63,688 nt of DNA from Mangrovicoccus ximenensis (GTDB taxonomy: Bacteria > Pseudomonadota > Alphaproteobacteria > Rhodobacterales > Rhodobacteraceae), in assembly GCF_003056725.1 (NCBI RefSeq), contig NZ_QBKZ01000015.1:1-63688 (forward strand), in the 5' to 3' direction. The notes under the pieces were generated by a model that searched no databases, was not told where the DNA came from, and saw only the letters and a program-made list of their open reading frames with translations. Positions 57,207-63,688 of the stretch are shown piece after piece; within the stretch, counting starts at the first letter, position 1, and the number at the start of each line of letters is the position of its first letter. The position numbers and the translations under genes were made by a program.

Positions 57207-57464
57207 TCAGGCCGAGAGCAGCTGGTCGAGCTTCCCGTCACGGTCGAGCCGGAACAGGTCGTCGCAACCTCCGACATGGGTCGTGCCGATGAAGATTTGC
57301 GGGACCGTCGTGCGCCCTGAGGACCGCTGGTTCATTTCGGGGCGCCGCTCGGGCTGCCGGGACAGATCGATTTCCGAGAAGGTGACGCCCTTGGTCGTCA
57401 GCAGCCGCTTGGCGGCATGGCAGTAGCCGCAGAGCGGCGTGGTGTAGATTTCTACCGGTTGCAT
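57207..57464 (-). CDS. grxC: Glutaredoxin 3
   Basis: An 85-residue thiol oxidoreductase that uses glutathione to reduce disulfides. The redox site is TTPLCGYCHAAKRLL (CGYC at residues 12-15 approximately), followed by the glutathione-binding TVPQIFIG and the GG(C)DD loop THVGGCDDLF. ATG 57464 was chosen at MQPVEIYTT, the family start. It lies 35 bases downstream of the comF fragment in the same direction, the usual gene order in Rhodobacterales. Confidence 0.94.
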   Translation of the reverse strand: MQPVEIYTTPLCGYCHAAKRLLTTKGVTFSEIDLSRQPERRPEMNQRSSGRTTVPQIFIGTTHVGGCDDLFRLDRDGKLDQLLSA

Positions 57465-57499
57465 CTGGACGGTTTCCTCACGCTGGGGACCGGCGCAGT

Positions 57500-57870
57500 C
57501 TAGGCATGTTGGCTGGCCCGCGCCAGTGCCAGCACATTCACGATTGGCGCGCCTGCCGCCAGCAACTCGCGGGCGCAGAGCTCGAGCGTTGCTCCGGAGG
57601 TCATCACGTCGTCCACCAGCAGCACGGGCCGGCCCGCGATCCGGTCGGCGCGGCGCGGATGAACCGAAATGGCGCCCGCCAGAGCTGTCTTGCGCGCGGC
57701 ATGGTCCCCGCCTGCCATCGGCGGGGTGGCGCGGGTCCGGAGCAGCGCGTCCGGCAGATGGGACAGTCCGAGATGGCGGCACAGGAGCCGGCTGAGGACT
57801 GCCGCCTGGTTGTAGCGCCGCTTCAGCAGCCGCCCGCGATGGATGGGCACCGGGACCAGCAGCATGCCGG
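57500..57870 (-). pseudogene. comF: ComF family phosphoribosyltransferase, C-terminal part
   Basis: About 120 codons reading LLVPVPIHRGRLLKRRYNQA and RPVLLVDDVMTSGATLELCA, the PRPP-binding loop of ComF proteins, with a normal end. ComF is linked to DNA uptake. The N-terminal zinc-finger half is missing and the upstream frame is out-of-register antisense-free sequence of a hydroxyacid dehydrogenase, with which it shares a join near 57870. The neighbour grxC shows that this 3' part is in its native place. Confidence 0.82.
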
Positions 57871-58613
57871 GGCTCGGGATCGGTGACGTCGAGCATCGCG
57901 CTGCCGATCCGGCCGCTGTCGAGGGCCGCGCGCAGATCGTCCATGACAAGCTGCTCGCCGCGCCCGGCATGGACCAGCCCGGCGCCCTGCGGCAGCTGCG
58001 CGAAGAGCTGGGCCTCGAGCATGCCGCGGGTCTGCGGGGTCAGCGGCAGCAGGCAGACGAGGATGTCGCTCTGCGCGAGGAAGGCGCCGAGCCCGTCTTC
58101 GGCATGGCACGCGACGCCCTCGGGCCCGGTACCCGAGCGGCTCCAGCCGGAAACCCGGAAGCCGAGATCGCGCAGGGTCTCGGCGACCAATCGGCCGGTG
58201 CGGCCCATCCCGAGGATGCCGATGCGGCGGTCCTTCGCCTGGGTGGTGGCCACGGCCTCCCACTGGCCGCGGGCAGCCTGGCCGAGATAGCGCGGCATGT
58301 CGCGATGCAGCATCAGCACCGCCATCAGCACGTAGTCGCGCACCATCGCCTCGATCCCCGGCGCCACCATGCGGCAGAGCCGGATGCCCTCGGGGAGGAC
58401 GGGCATGCGGTCGACGCCCGCCACCTTGCTGATCACCACGCGCAGGTTTGGATAGGCCGACAGGTCGGCAGGCGGCACCCAGCAGGCCATGTGCGTGACA
58501 AGGGCGGGATCCCCGACGGCATCGGGGCCGGGAAGCAACTGCTCCCCGGCCCCTGCGAAGATCTCCGCCCAGACGGCCATGCGGTCGTCCGGCTCGAGAT
58601 AGAGAAGCGCCAT
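57871..58613 (-). pseudogene. Glyoxylate/hydroxypyruvate reductase A-type dehydrogenase, 3'-truncated
   Basis: A D-2-hydroxyacid dehydrogenase of the GhrA type that reduces glyoxylate and hydroxypyruvate with NADPH. The fragment covers the N-terminal catalytic domain and most of the Rossmann domain: RRIGILGMGRTGRLVAETLR with the NADP site, LVCLLPLTPQTRGML and GLVHAGRGEQLVMDDL, where the last block contains the catalytic Arg in part. The expected DPEPLPxxHPxWxHPRVLxTPHIA with the active-site His is missing after VTDPEP. It overlaps the stop of the aminotransferase (ATGA). A second GhrA-like fragment lies at the right edge of the window. Confidence 0.8.
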
Positions 58614-59986
58614 CAGGCCATGACCGCCCGGATTTCCGGATCTTCCAGCGTCTCGTCCAGCACGGCGCGGGTGCGTTCGACGATGGCGTCGATCTCCTCC
58701 GGGGTGCAGCAGAGCGGCGGCGCGTAGCCGAAGATGCCCTGCGCGAAGGAGCGGATGATCAGCCCCTTCTCCCAGGCGCGGTCGAAGAGACGCGTCGCGG
58801 GCTGCACGGCGGCGGGCAGCGGCGTCTTCTTCTCCTTGTCGGTGACCAGCTCGACGGCGGCCAGCATGCCGCGGCCGCGGACATCGCCGACCAGCGGATG
58901 GTCCGCCAGCGTGGCAAGGCCTGCCATCAGCCGCTCGCCCATCTTCCGGCCGTTCTCGAACAGCCCGCCCTGGTAGAGCGCCAGCACTTCCAGCGCCACG
59001 GCGGCCGAGACCGGGTGCGCCGAATAGGTGAAGCCGTGGCCGACCGCCTTGGCGCCCGCGCCCTCGGCGATGGTTTCGTAGACATGGTCCGACATGAACA
59101 CGGCGCCCATCGGCACGTAGCCCGAGGTCAGGCCCTTGGCGGTGGTCATCATGTCCGGCACGATGCCCTCTTCCTCGCAGGCGAAGGCCGGGCCGGTGCG
59201 GCCGAAGCCGGTGATGACCTCGTCTGCGATGAACAGGATGCCGAGCTCGCGGCAGGTGTCGCGCATCGCTTTGATCCAGCCCTTCGGCGGAACCAGCACG
59301 CCGCCCGAGCCTTGGATCGGCTCGACATAGAAGGCGGCGACGCGGTCGGCGCCGATGGCCTCGACCTTGGCCTTCAGCTCGGCCACGGAGCCGTCGATGA
59401 TCGTCTGCGGATCCTGGCCCAGCGGGTTGCGGTAGACGTAGTGCGACGAAATCTTGTGCTGCCAGGCGAAGGGCAGGCCGAAGCCCTCGTGGAAGGCCGG
59501 CAGCGCGGTAAGGCCCGCGCCCTGCGAGGTGGAGCCGTGATAGCCCTGCTCGACCGAGATGAACTGGTCGCGCTGCGCCTCGCCCTTGGCGTGCCAGTAG
59601 TAGCGCACGAAGCGGATCGTGCTGTCGACCGCGTCCGAGCCGCCGAGCGAGAAATAGAGGTGGTTCAGGTCGCCCGGCGCGAGTTCCGCCAGCGCGGCGG
59701 CCAGCCGGATCGGCGCTTCGGTGCCGAGATCGAAATAGCCGGTCGCATAGGGCAGGCGGCGCATCTGCTCGGCCGCGGCCTCGACCACGCTTTCATGGCC
59801 ATAGCCCGCATTCACGCACCACAGGCCCGCGAAGCCGTCGATCAGGGTGCGGCCCTCGCTGTCGGTGACCTGCGCGCCCTTGGCGGAATTCAGCAGGCGC
59901 ACGCCGCGGGCCTCGTGGCCGCGGAACGAGGAGACGGGGTGGATCAGGTGGCGGCGGTCGAGCTCGACCAGGGAATTGGACAGCAT
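58613..59986 (-). CDS. Class III PLP-dependent aminotransferase
   Basis: A 457-residue omega-amino-acid:pyruvate-type transaminase. The PLP-binding Lys is in MTTAKGLTSGYVPMG, the cofactor-ring Asp in LFIADEVITGFGRTG, and the substrate-site Tyr/Gly region is SLGGSDAVDSTIRFVRYY with GYHGSTSQG. Length is normal. The family acts on beta-alanine, GABA, putrescine or taurine with pyruvate as acceptor. Beside it lie a cupin gene and an FAD oxidase resembling gamma-glutamylputrescine oxidase, which suggests polyamine catabolism; the precise donor is not determined. Confidence 0.92.
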   Translation of the reverse strand: MLSNSLVELDRRHLIHPVSSFRGHEARGVRLLNSAKGAQVTDSEGRTLIDGFAGLWCVNAGYGHESVVEAAAEQMRRLPYATGYFDLGTEAPIRLAAALAELAPGDLNHLYFSLGGSDAVDSTIRFVRYYWHAKGEAQRDQFISVEQGYHGSTSQGAGLTALPAFHEGFGLPFAWQHKISSHYVYRNPLGQDPQTIIDGSVAELKAKVEAIGADRVAAFYVEPIQGSGGVLVPPKGWIKAMRDTCRELGILFIADEVITGFGRTGPAFACEEEGIVPDMMTTAKGLTSGYVPMGAVFMSDHVYETIAEGAGAKAVGHGFTYSAHPVSAAVALEVLALYQGGLFENGRKMGERLMAGLATLADHPLVGDVRGRGMLAAVELVTDKEKKTPLPAAVQPATRLFDRAWEKGLIIRSFAQGIFGYAPPLCCTPEEIDAIVERTRAVLDETLEDPEIRAVMA

Positions 59987-60019
59987 GATATGCTCCGGTT
60001 GTCGCGTTGGAAAATGGGG

Positions 60020-60388
60020 TCAGGAGGCGATGACGAAGATCTTCTTCACCGTCTCGATGGTCTGCCAGCTGCCCTTGAAGCCGGGCTTCATGACGAAGCT
60101 GTCGCCGGGACCGAACTCGTGGCTCTCGCCGCCGTCCTCGCTGATCCGGCACAGGCCCGACAGGATGTGGCAGAATTCGAAGGTCTCGCCCTTCAGCGAC
60201 ACGGTGGTGCCCGGCGTGGCTTCCCAGATGCCGGTGCGGATCTTGCCCCAGGGCGCGGCCTCGGCCAGCGCGGCGTCGAGATCCCAGGTCTTGTAGGAGG
60301 GCTTGCCCTCGATCAGGCGGTCCTCGGCGGCCTCGGTGCAGCGCGGCTCTGAGGCGGGGGCGGTATCGACGGGAATGAGAAGCGTCAT
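60020..60388 (-). CDS. Cupin-domain protein
   Basis: A 122-residue single-domain cupin. The beta-barrel motifs GETFEFCHILSGLC and GPGDSFVMKPGFKG correspond to the two metal-binding segments, although several His ligands are replaced (E, H, C), so metal binding is uncertain. It starts 230 bases after the divergent FAD oxidase start and is transcribed with the aminotransferase. Small cupins of this type are commonly found in polyamine or betaine operons, role unclear. Confidence 0.85.
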   Translation of the reverse strand: MTLLIPVDTAPASEPRCTEAAEDRLIEGKPSYKTWDLDAALAEAAPWGKIRTGIWEATPGTTVSLKGETFEFCHILSGLCRISEDGGESHEFGPGDSFVMKPGFKGSWQTIETVKKIFVIAS

Positions 60389-60619
60389 CGGGGACTCCTG
60401 GTCGGGGGCGGTCTGTCAACGCAACGATGCGCCGGCGGACGCGGAAATGGCCGCTGAATCCCGGCGCGGCGCGGCAGGACTTGCCGCTTCGCCGCGCCGA
60501 TACGGCATTTCCTGCCATCGCGGCGGCAAAGCCGGAATCCGGCGCAGCGCTCTGCCTGCTAGGGTCGGTCCGAGCGCAATCGACAGGACCGCCGCTCGGG
60601 TCCCGGAAGGAAGACGGAA

Positions 60620-61909
60620 GTGAAATTCACATCCTACTGGCATGATACCGCGCCCCGTTTCGGGGCTGCGCAAACCGCTCCGGTCTCGGGGCGTTTCGAT
60701 GTCGTGGTCATTGGCGGCGGCTTCACCGGACTGAACGCGGCGCGCAAGCTGGCGAAGGAAGGCGTGTCGGTCGCGCTGCTCGAGGCCGCCCATGTCGGCG
60801 CCGGCGGCTCGGGCCGGAACGGCGGGCACCTCAACAACGGCGTGGCGCATGGCTATGCCTCGGCCAAGGCGCATCTGGGCGCGGAAAGGGCGCATGCGCT
60901 CTACCGGGCCTATGACCGCTCGATCGACATGATCGAGGCGCTGGTCGCCGAGGAAGGCATCGACTGCAATTTCCGCCGCTGCGGCAAGCTGAAGCTCGCC
61001 TCCAAGGCCTCGCATGCCGACGGGCTGAAGGCGAATATCGAGCTGATCGCGCGCGAGGTCGATCCCGAGACCGGCTGGATCCCGCGCGAGGGGCTGGAGG
61101 CCGAGGTCGGCGGCGGCGGCTTCCACGGCGGCGCGCTCTACCGCAAGACCGCTATGATGCATATGGGCCGCTACGTGCACGGCCTGGCCGAGGCCGCCGC
61201 GCGGCACGGCGCGAAGATCTGGGAGGACGCGCCGGTCACCGCGCGCGAGAAAACCGGATCGGGCTGGAAGGTCACGACGCCCAAGGGCAGCATCGAGGCC
61301 GACCGGGTGATCGCCGCGACCGGCGCCTATGGCGGGTCGGTGAAAGGCGCGCCCTTCGGCTATTTCCGCCGCCGGATCATCTCGGTCGGCTCCTTCATCA
61401 TCGCGACGCGGCCGCTGAACGAGGCCGAGATCGCTGCGACCGTGCCGGGCAACCGCACCTATGTGACCTCGCTGAACATCGGCAACTATTTCCGCCTGAC
61501 GCCCGACAACAGGCTGATCTTCGGCGGGCGGGCGCGGTTCTCGGCGGTCTCCGACCAGAAATCCGACGCGAAATCCGGCGAGATCCTGCGCGCTTCGCTG
61601 GCGCGGACCTTCCCGCATCTGGCGGATGTCGGGATCGACTATTGCTGGGGCGGGCTCGTCGGCATGACCCAGGACCGCTATCCGCGCGCGGGCGAGGCCG
61701 ATGGCATGATCTACGGCATGGGCTATTCCGGGCACGGCGCGCAGATGTCGACGCTGATCGGCCAGAGCCTGGCCGATCTGGCGATGGGCCGCACCGACAC
61801 CAACCCGCTGCAGGGGCTCGACTGGAAGCCGATCCCGCTGCATGTCGGCGAGCCGTGGTTCCTGCCGCTGGTAGGGATGTGGTTCGGGCTGAAAGACCGC
61901 CTGTCCTGA
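60620..61909 (+). CDS. FAD-dependent oxidase, gamma-glutamylputrescine oxidase-like
   Basis: A 429-residue DAO-family flavoprotein. The FAD-binding Rossmann motif VVVIGGGFTGLNAARKLAKE is at residue 28. The Gly-rich FAD-loop is GGSGRNGGHLNNG and the second site GRYVHGLAEAAARHGAKI. The C-terminal FAD contact is GYSGHGAQMSTLIGQSLAD. It begins at GTG 60620 with a GGAAGGA site. The likely substrate is an amine such as gamma-glutamylputrescine (PuuB role), which fits the adjacent transaminase. The remaining puu genes are not in this window, so the pathway is inferred. Confidence 0.88.
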   Translation: MKFTSYWHDTAPRFGAAQTAPVSGRFDVVVIGGGFTGLNAARKLAKEGVSVALLEAAHVGAGGSGRNGGHLNNGVAHGYASAKAHLGAERAHALYRAYDRSIDMIEALVAEEGIDCNFRRCGKLKLASKASHADGLKANIELIAREVDPETGWIPREGLEAEVGGGGFHGGALYRKTAMMHMGRYVHGLAEAAARHGAKIWEDAPVTAREKTGSGWKVTTPKGSIEADRVIAATGAYGGSVKGAPFGYFRRRIISVGSFIIATRPLNEAEIAATVPGNRTYVTSLNIGNYFRLTPDNRLIFGGRARFSAVSDQKSDAKSGEILRASLARTFPHLADVGIDYCWGGLVGMTQDRYPRAGEADGMIYGMGYSGHGAQMSTLIGQSLADLAMGRTDTNPLQGLDWKPIPLHVGEPWFLPLVGMWFGLKDRLS

Positions 61910-62046
61910 CGGCGCGCCGCAGGCCGGGTCCGGCCTGCGCGCCAGGGGCGCGAAGCCGACACGGCCCCGATCCGCAACGGACCGCGCTGCGGGCTGCCCG
62001 CGCTCTCCGCCTGCACTGGCCCCGGCCGCACGGACGGGATGCGCCC

Positions 62047-63042
62047 TCAGATGCCGATCTGCGCGACCATGCGTTCCAGCCGCTCCATCGCCCGGACGCC
62101 GTCGCCGATGTCGGGAACCGGGCGGGCGCCGCCGCGCAGCACGGCGGCCGCATCTGCAAGCAGCGCGGCATAGCCCTTGTGGTCCTCGTTCGCAGCCGCC
62201 GTGAAATTCGGCCGCCAGCTCAGCGTGTCGCAGGCCGGATCGAGCGTTGCGCCCGGATCCTCGGCCTTGAAGGGCGGATCGCGGTAGAGCGCCACGTCGA
62301 TGATGTTGTCGACATGGATGCGCGCATGGTCGCCCATGATGCGGATCTCCTCCATCGGGGTGCCGCGCGACTGCACCGTGCCCATCACGACATTGCCGAT
62401 CACCCCCGCACCGGTGGTGAAGTTCAGGTGCAGCAGCAGCCGTCCCGGCGCTGGCGAGATACTGCGCACCGTCATGTCGCCGAAATCGCCGCCCGCGAAC
62501 CACGGGATCAAGTCCATGTAGTGCACGCAGTGATGCAGGTAGAAGCCGGTGTAATCCGGCTCGCCCTCGAAATAGGTGGGCGCGGTCATGTAGGCGCCGG
62601 TGATGCCCAGGACAGGCCCGAAGCTGCCGTCGTCGAGCACGTTCTTCGCGATGCGGTTGCCGGTGGAATAGCGCTTCATGAAGCCGACGATCACCGGCTT
62701 GCCCGCCTTTTCTGCAGCCGCCGCCACCTCGCGCGCGCCCTCGGCGGTCGCGGCTGGAGGCTTTTCCATGAAGACCGGCAGGCCCTTTTCCAGCGCGGCG
62801 ATCGTGGCCGCCCGGTGCAGCTCCGGACCGACCGCCATGCCGATGGCATCGAGGCCCGGCGTGGCGATCAGGTCGCGGAAATCGGAATGCAGCGCCGCCA
62901 CCCCGTATTCGGCAGCGGTGCGCGACAGCATCTCGGGGTCGCGGTCGCAGAGCGCGGCGATGCGGATGCCGTTGCGGCCGAGCTGGGGCAGCAGCATTTG
63001 GCGGGCATGGCGGCCGCAGCCGATCCATCCGATGTTGATCAT
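62047..63042 (-). CDS. Gfo/Idh/MocA-family oxidoreductase
   Basis: A 331-residue NAD(P)-dependent sugar or inositol dehydrogenase-like enzyme. The N-terminal Rossmann domain begins [15 protein letters not shown] (GxGxxxR-type) and carries the catalytic-dyad motif FMEKPPAAT (the EKP Lys). The C-terminal alpha/beta domain includes [20 protein letters not shown] and [15 protein letters not shown] with the active-site His. ATG 63042 was chosen because it opens the Rossmann domain and overlaps the stop of the TIM-barrel gene (ATGA). Together they resemble a sugar-epimer or inositol catabolic pair. Substrate unknown. Confidence 0.9.
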   Translation of the reverse strand: MINIGWIGCGRHARQMLLPQLGRNGIRIAALCDRDPEMLSRTAAEYGVAALHSDFRDLIATPGLDAIGMAVGPELHRAATIAALEKGLPVFMEKPPAATAEGAREVAAAAEKAGKPVIVGFMKRYSTGNRIAKNVLDDGSFGPVLGITGAYMTAPTYFEGEPDYTGFYLHHCVHYMDLIPWFAGGDFGDMTVRSISPAPGRLLLHLNFTTGAGVIGNVVMGTVQSRGTPMEEIRIMGDHARIHVDNIIDVALYRDPPFKAEDPGATLDPACDTLSWRPNFTAAANEDHKGYAALLADAAAVLRGGARPVPDIGDGVRAMERLERMVAQIGI

Positions 63043-63550
63043 TGGTCCACCTCTGCAAGGGCCAGGGCATTGCGGATCACGCCGAGCCCGGCGCGGAGCT
63101 TGGCGCTTTCGTCCTCGCGCGGCGCGCGCCAATGCGCGATGGGCAGCGCGATGCGGTCGTCGGCGCGGCGGAACGGCTCCAGCGAGATCGGCCCGCGGTA
63201 CTCCGCTTGCGCCAGCGCCCGCATGATCGCGGTCCAGTCGAGATGCCCGGTGCCGGGATGGCCGCGATGGTTCTCGTTGGCCTGGAAATGCGCGATGCGG
63301 GATCCCGCCAGCCGGATCGCGTCCGGGATCGAGCGGTCCTCCATGTTCATGTGGAAGGTATCGAGCATCAGCTGCACGCCCTTGTCATTCACGGCATCGA
63401 CCAGCTCCACCGCCTGCCGGGTCGTCGACAGGATATCGGTCTCGAACCGGTTCAGCGCCTCGACCGCCAGCGTCACCCCCTGCGCGCGGGCATGCGGCGC
63501 GGCCGCCGCCAGCCCCTCGATGGTGCGCGCCGCCCGCGTGGCAGGCTGGA
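63039..63550 (-). pseudogene. Sugar phosphate isomerase/epimerase, C-terminal part
   Basis: About 165 residues of a xylose-isomerase-like TIM barrel (D-tagatose 3-epimerase class): [20 protein letters not shown], then [20 protein letters not shown] and [19 protein letters not shown]. These contain metal-binding Glu, Asp and His residues in the expected places. The first 40% of the enzyme is missing; the open frame instead continues into antisense of a hydroxyacid dehydrogenase. Its stop overlaps the ATG of the Gfo/Idh/MocA gene, so this 3' side is native. Confidence 0.82.
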
Positions 63551-63688
63551 GCCGCCGTCCGAAGGAAATCGAGGGAATCACATGCCTTTCCGGCGAGGAC
63601 GGGCTGGCAGAGGCGCTGGCGCGGGCCGAGATCCTCGTCCTGCTGCTGCCGCACACGCCGCAGACCGAAGACATCCTGAACGCGGAGA
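63535..63688 (+). pseudogene. Internal fragment of a GhrA-type hydroxyacid dehydrogenase
   Basis: The plus strand from about 63535 to the window edge reads [20 protein letters not shown] then [20 protein letters not shown] and ILNAE. This is the Rossmann-domain segment of glyoxylate/hydroxypyruvate reductase A. It is joined head-on to the epimerase fragment on the other strand. It corresponds to a region also covered by the fragment at 57871-58613 but differs in sequence, so it comes from a second gene. It may continue beyond the window. Confidence 0.65.

Noticed and set aside
60416..63070. An 884-codon minus-strand frame opposite the FAD oxidase
   Set aside because: It reads as antisense of the flavoprotein and as an out-of-frame version of the Gfo/Idh/MocA gene; not a protein.

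Overview
The window is high-GC DNA of an alphaproteobacterium, most likely a member of the Rhodobacteraceae (Rhodobacterales). Evidence for this placement is the combination of a TrcR/DUF1013 cell-cycle regulator, mutS divergent from NADP-malic enzyme, a comF-grxC pair, traces of an N-type ATPase operon, a decayed VPLPA-CTERM-like gene and a two-hairpin 'cuckoo'-type small RNA. No rRNA, tRNA or CRISPR array was seen.

Layout. 1-6.1 kb: the tail of a TRAP transporter binding protein, a ferritin-like/amidohydrolase fusion, a truncated aldehyde dehydrogenase, a DUF1272 protein and a 5'-altered deoC. 6.5-14.7 kb: a trypsin/VWA protein, cytochrome c', an autotransporter, a two-component system and the cuckoo-like RNA. 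14.7-21 kb: nadC, a DeoR regulator, the tail of an ATP-dependent DNA ligase, a PQQ-type dehydrogenase with a diheme cytochrome c, and an M3 oligopeptidase. 21-27.4 kb: an RND efflux operon with a truncated outer-membrane gene and a divergent TetR regulator. 27.5-31.6 kb: a surface-glycan operon (hypothetical, glycosyltransferase/RgpF, sulfotransferase-like). 31.6-34.1 kb: a scrambled zone with gene fragments, htpX, a dxr piece and nested insertion-sequence remnants. 34.1-40.5 kb: two NTF2-like proteins, queG, a GST, an AlgX/AlgJ-like protein and mtgA. 41.1-50.9 kb: gltB, a GFA-family gene and gltD, then uppP, recR, trcR and a small exported protein. 51.2-55.6 kb: a patchwork of four fragments ending in a truncated mutS, then maeB and a VPLPA-CTERM-like pseudogene. 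55.6-63.7 kb: ribokinase-like, MarR, grxC, comF and hydroxyacid-dehydrogenase pieces, a polyamine-type catabolic set (class III aminotransferase, cupin, FAD oxidase), a Gfo/Idh/MocA oxidoreductase and two more truncated genes.

The most striking structural property is that otherwise ordinary genes are repeatedly cut and joined to unrelated gene fragments, sometimes head-on, at about eighteen points. Between the joins, operons are intact with normal overlaps and ribosome binding sites. This pattern fits chimeric assembly or amplification at least as well as real genome rearrangement, and it should be settled before any fusion protein here is taken at face value. The best candidate for real biology not captured by gene calling is the cuckoo-type sRNA downstream of nadC: two hairpins that present the identical 12-nt CU-rich anti-Shine-Dalgarno loop.
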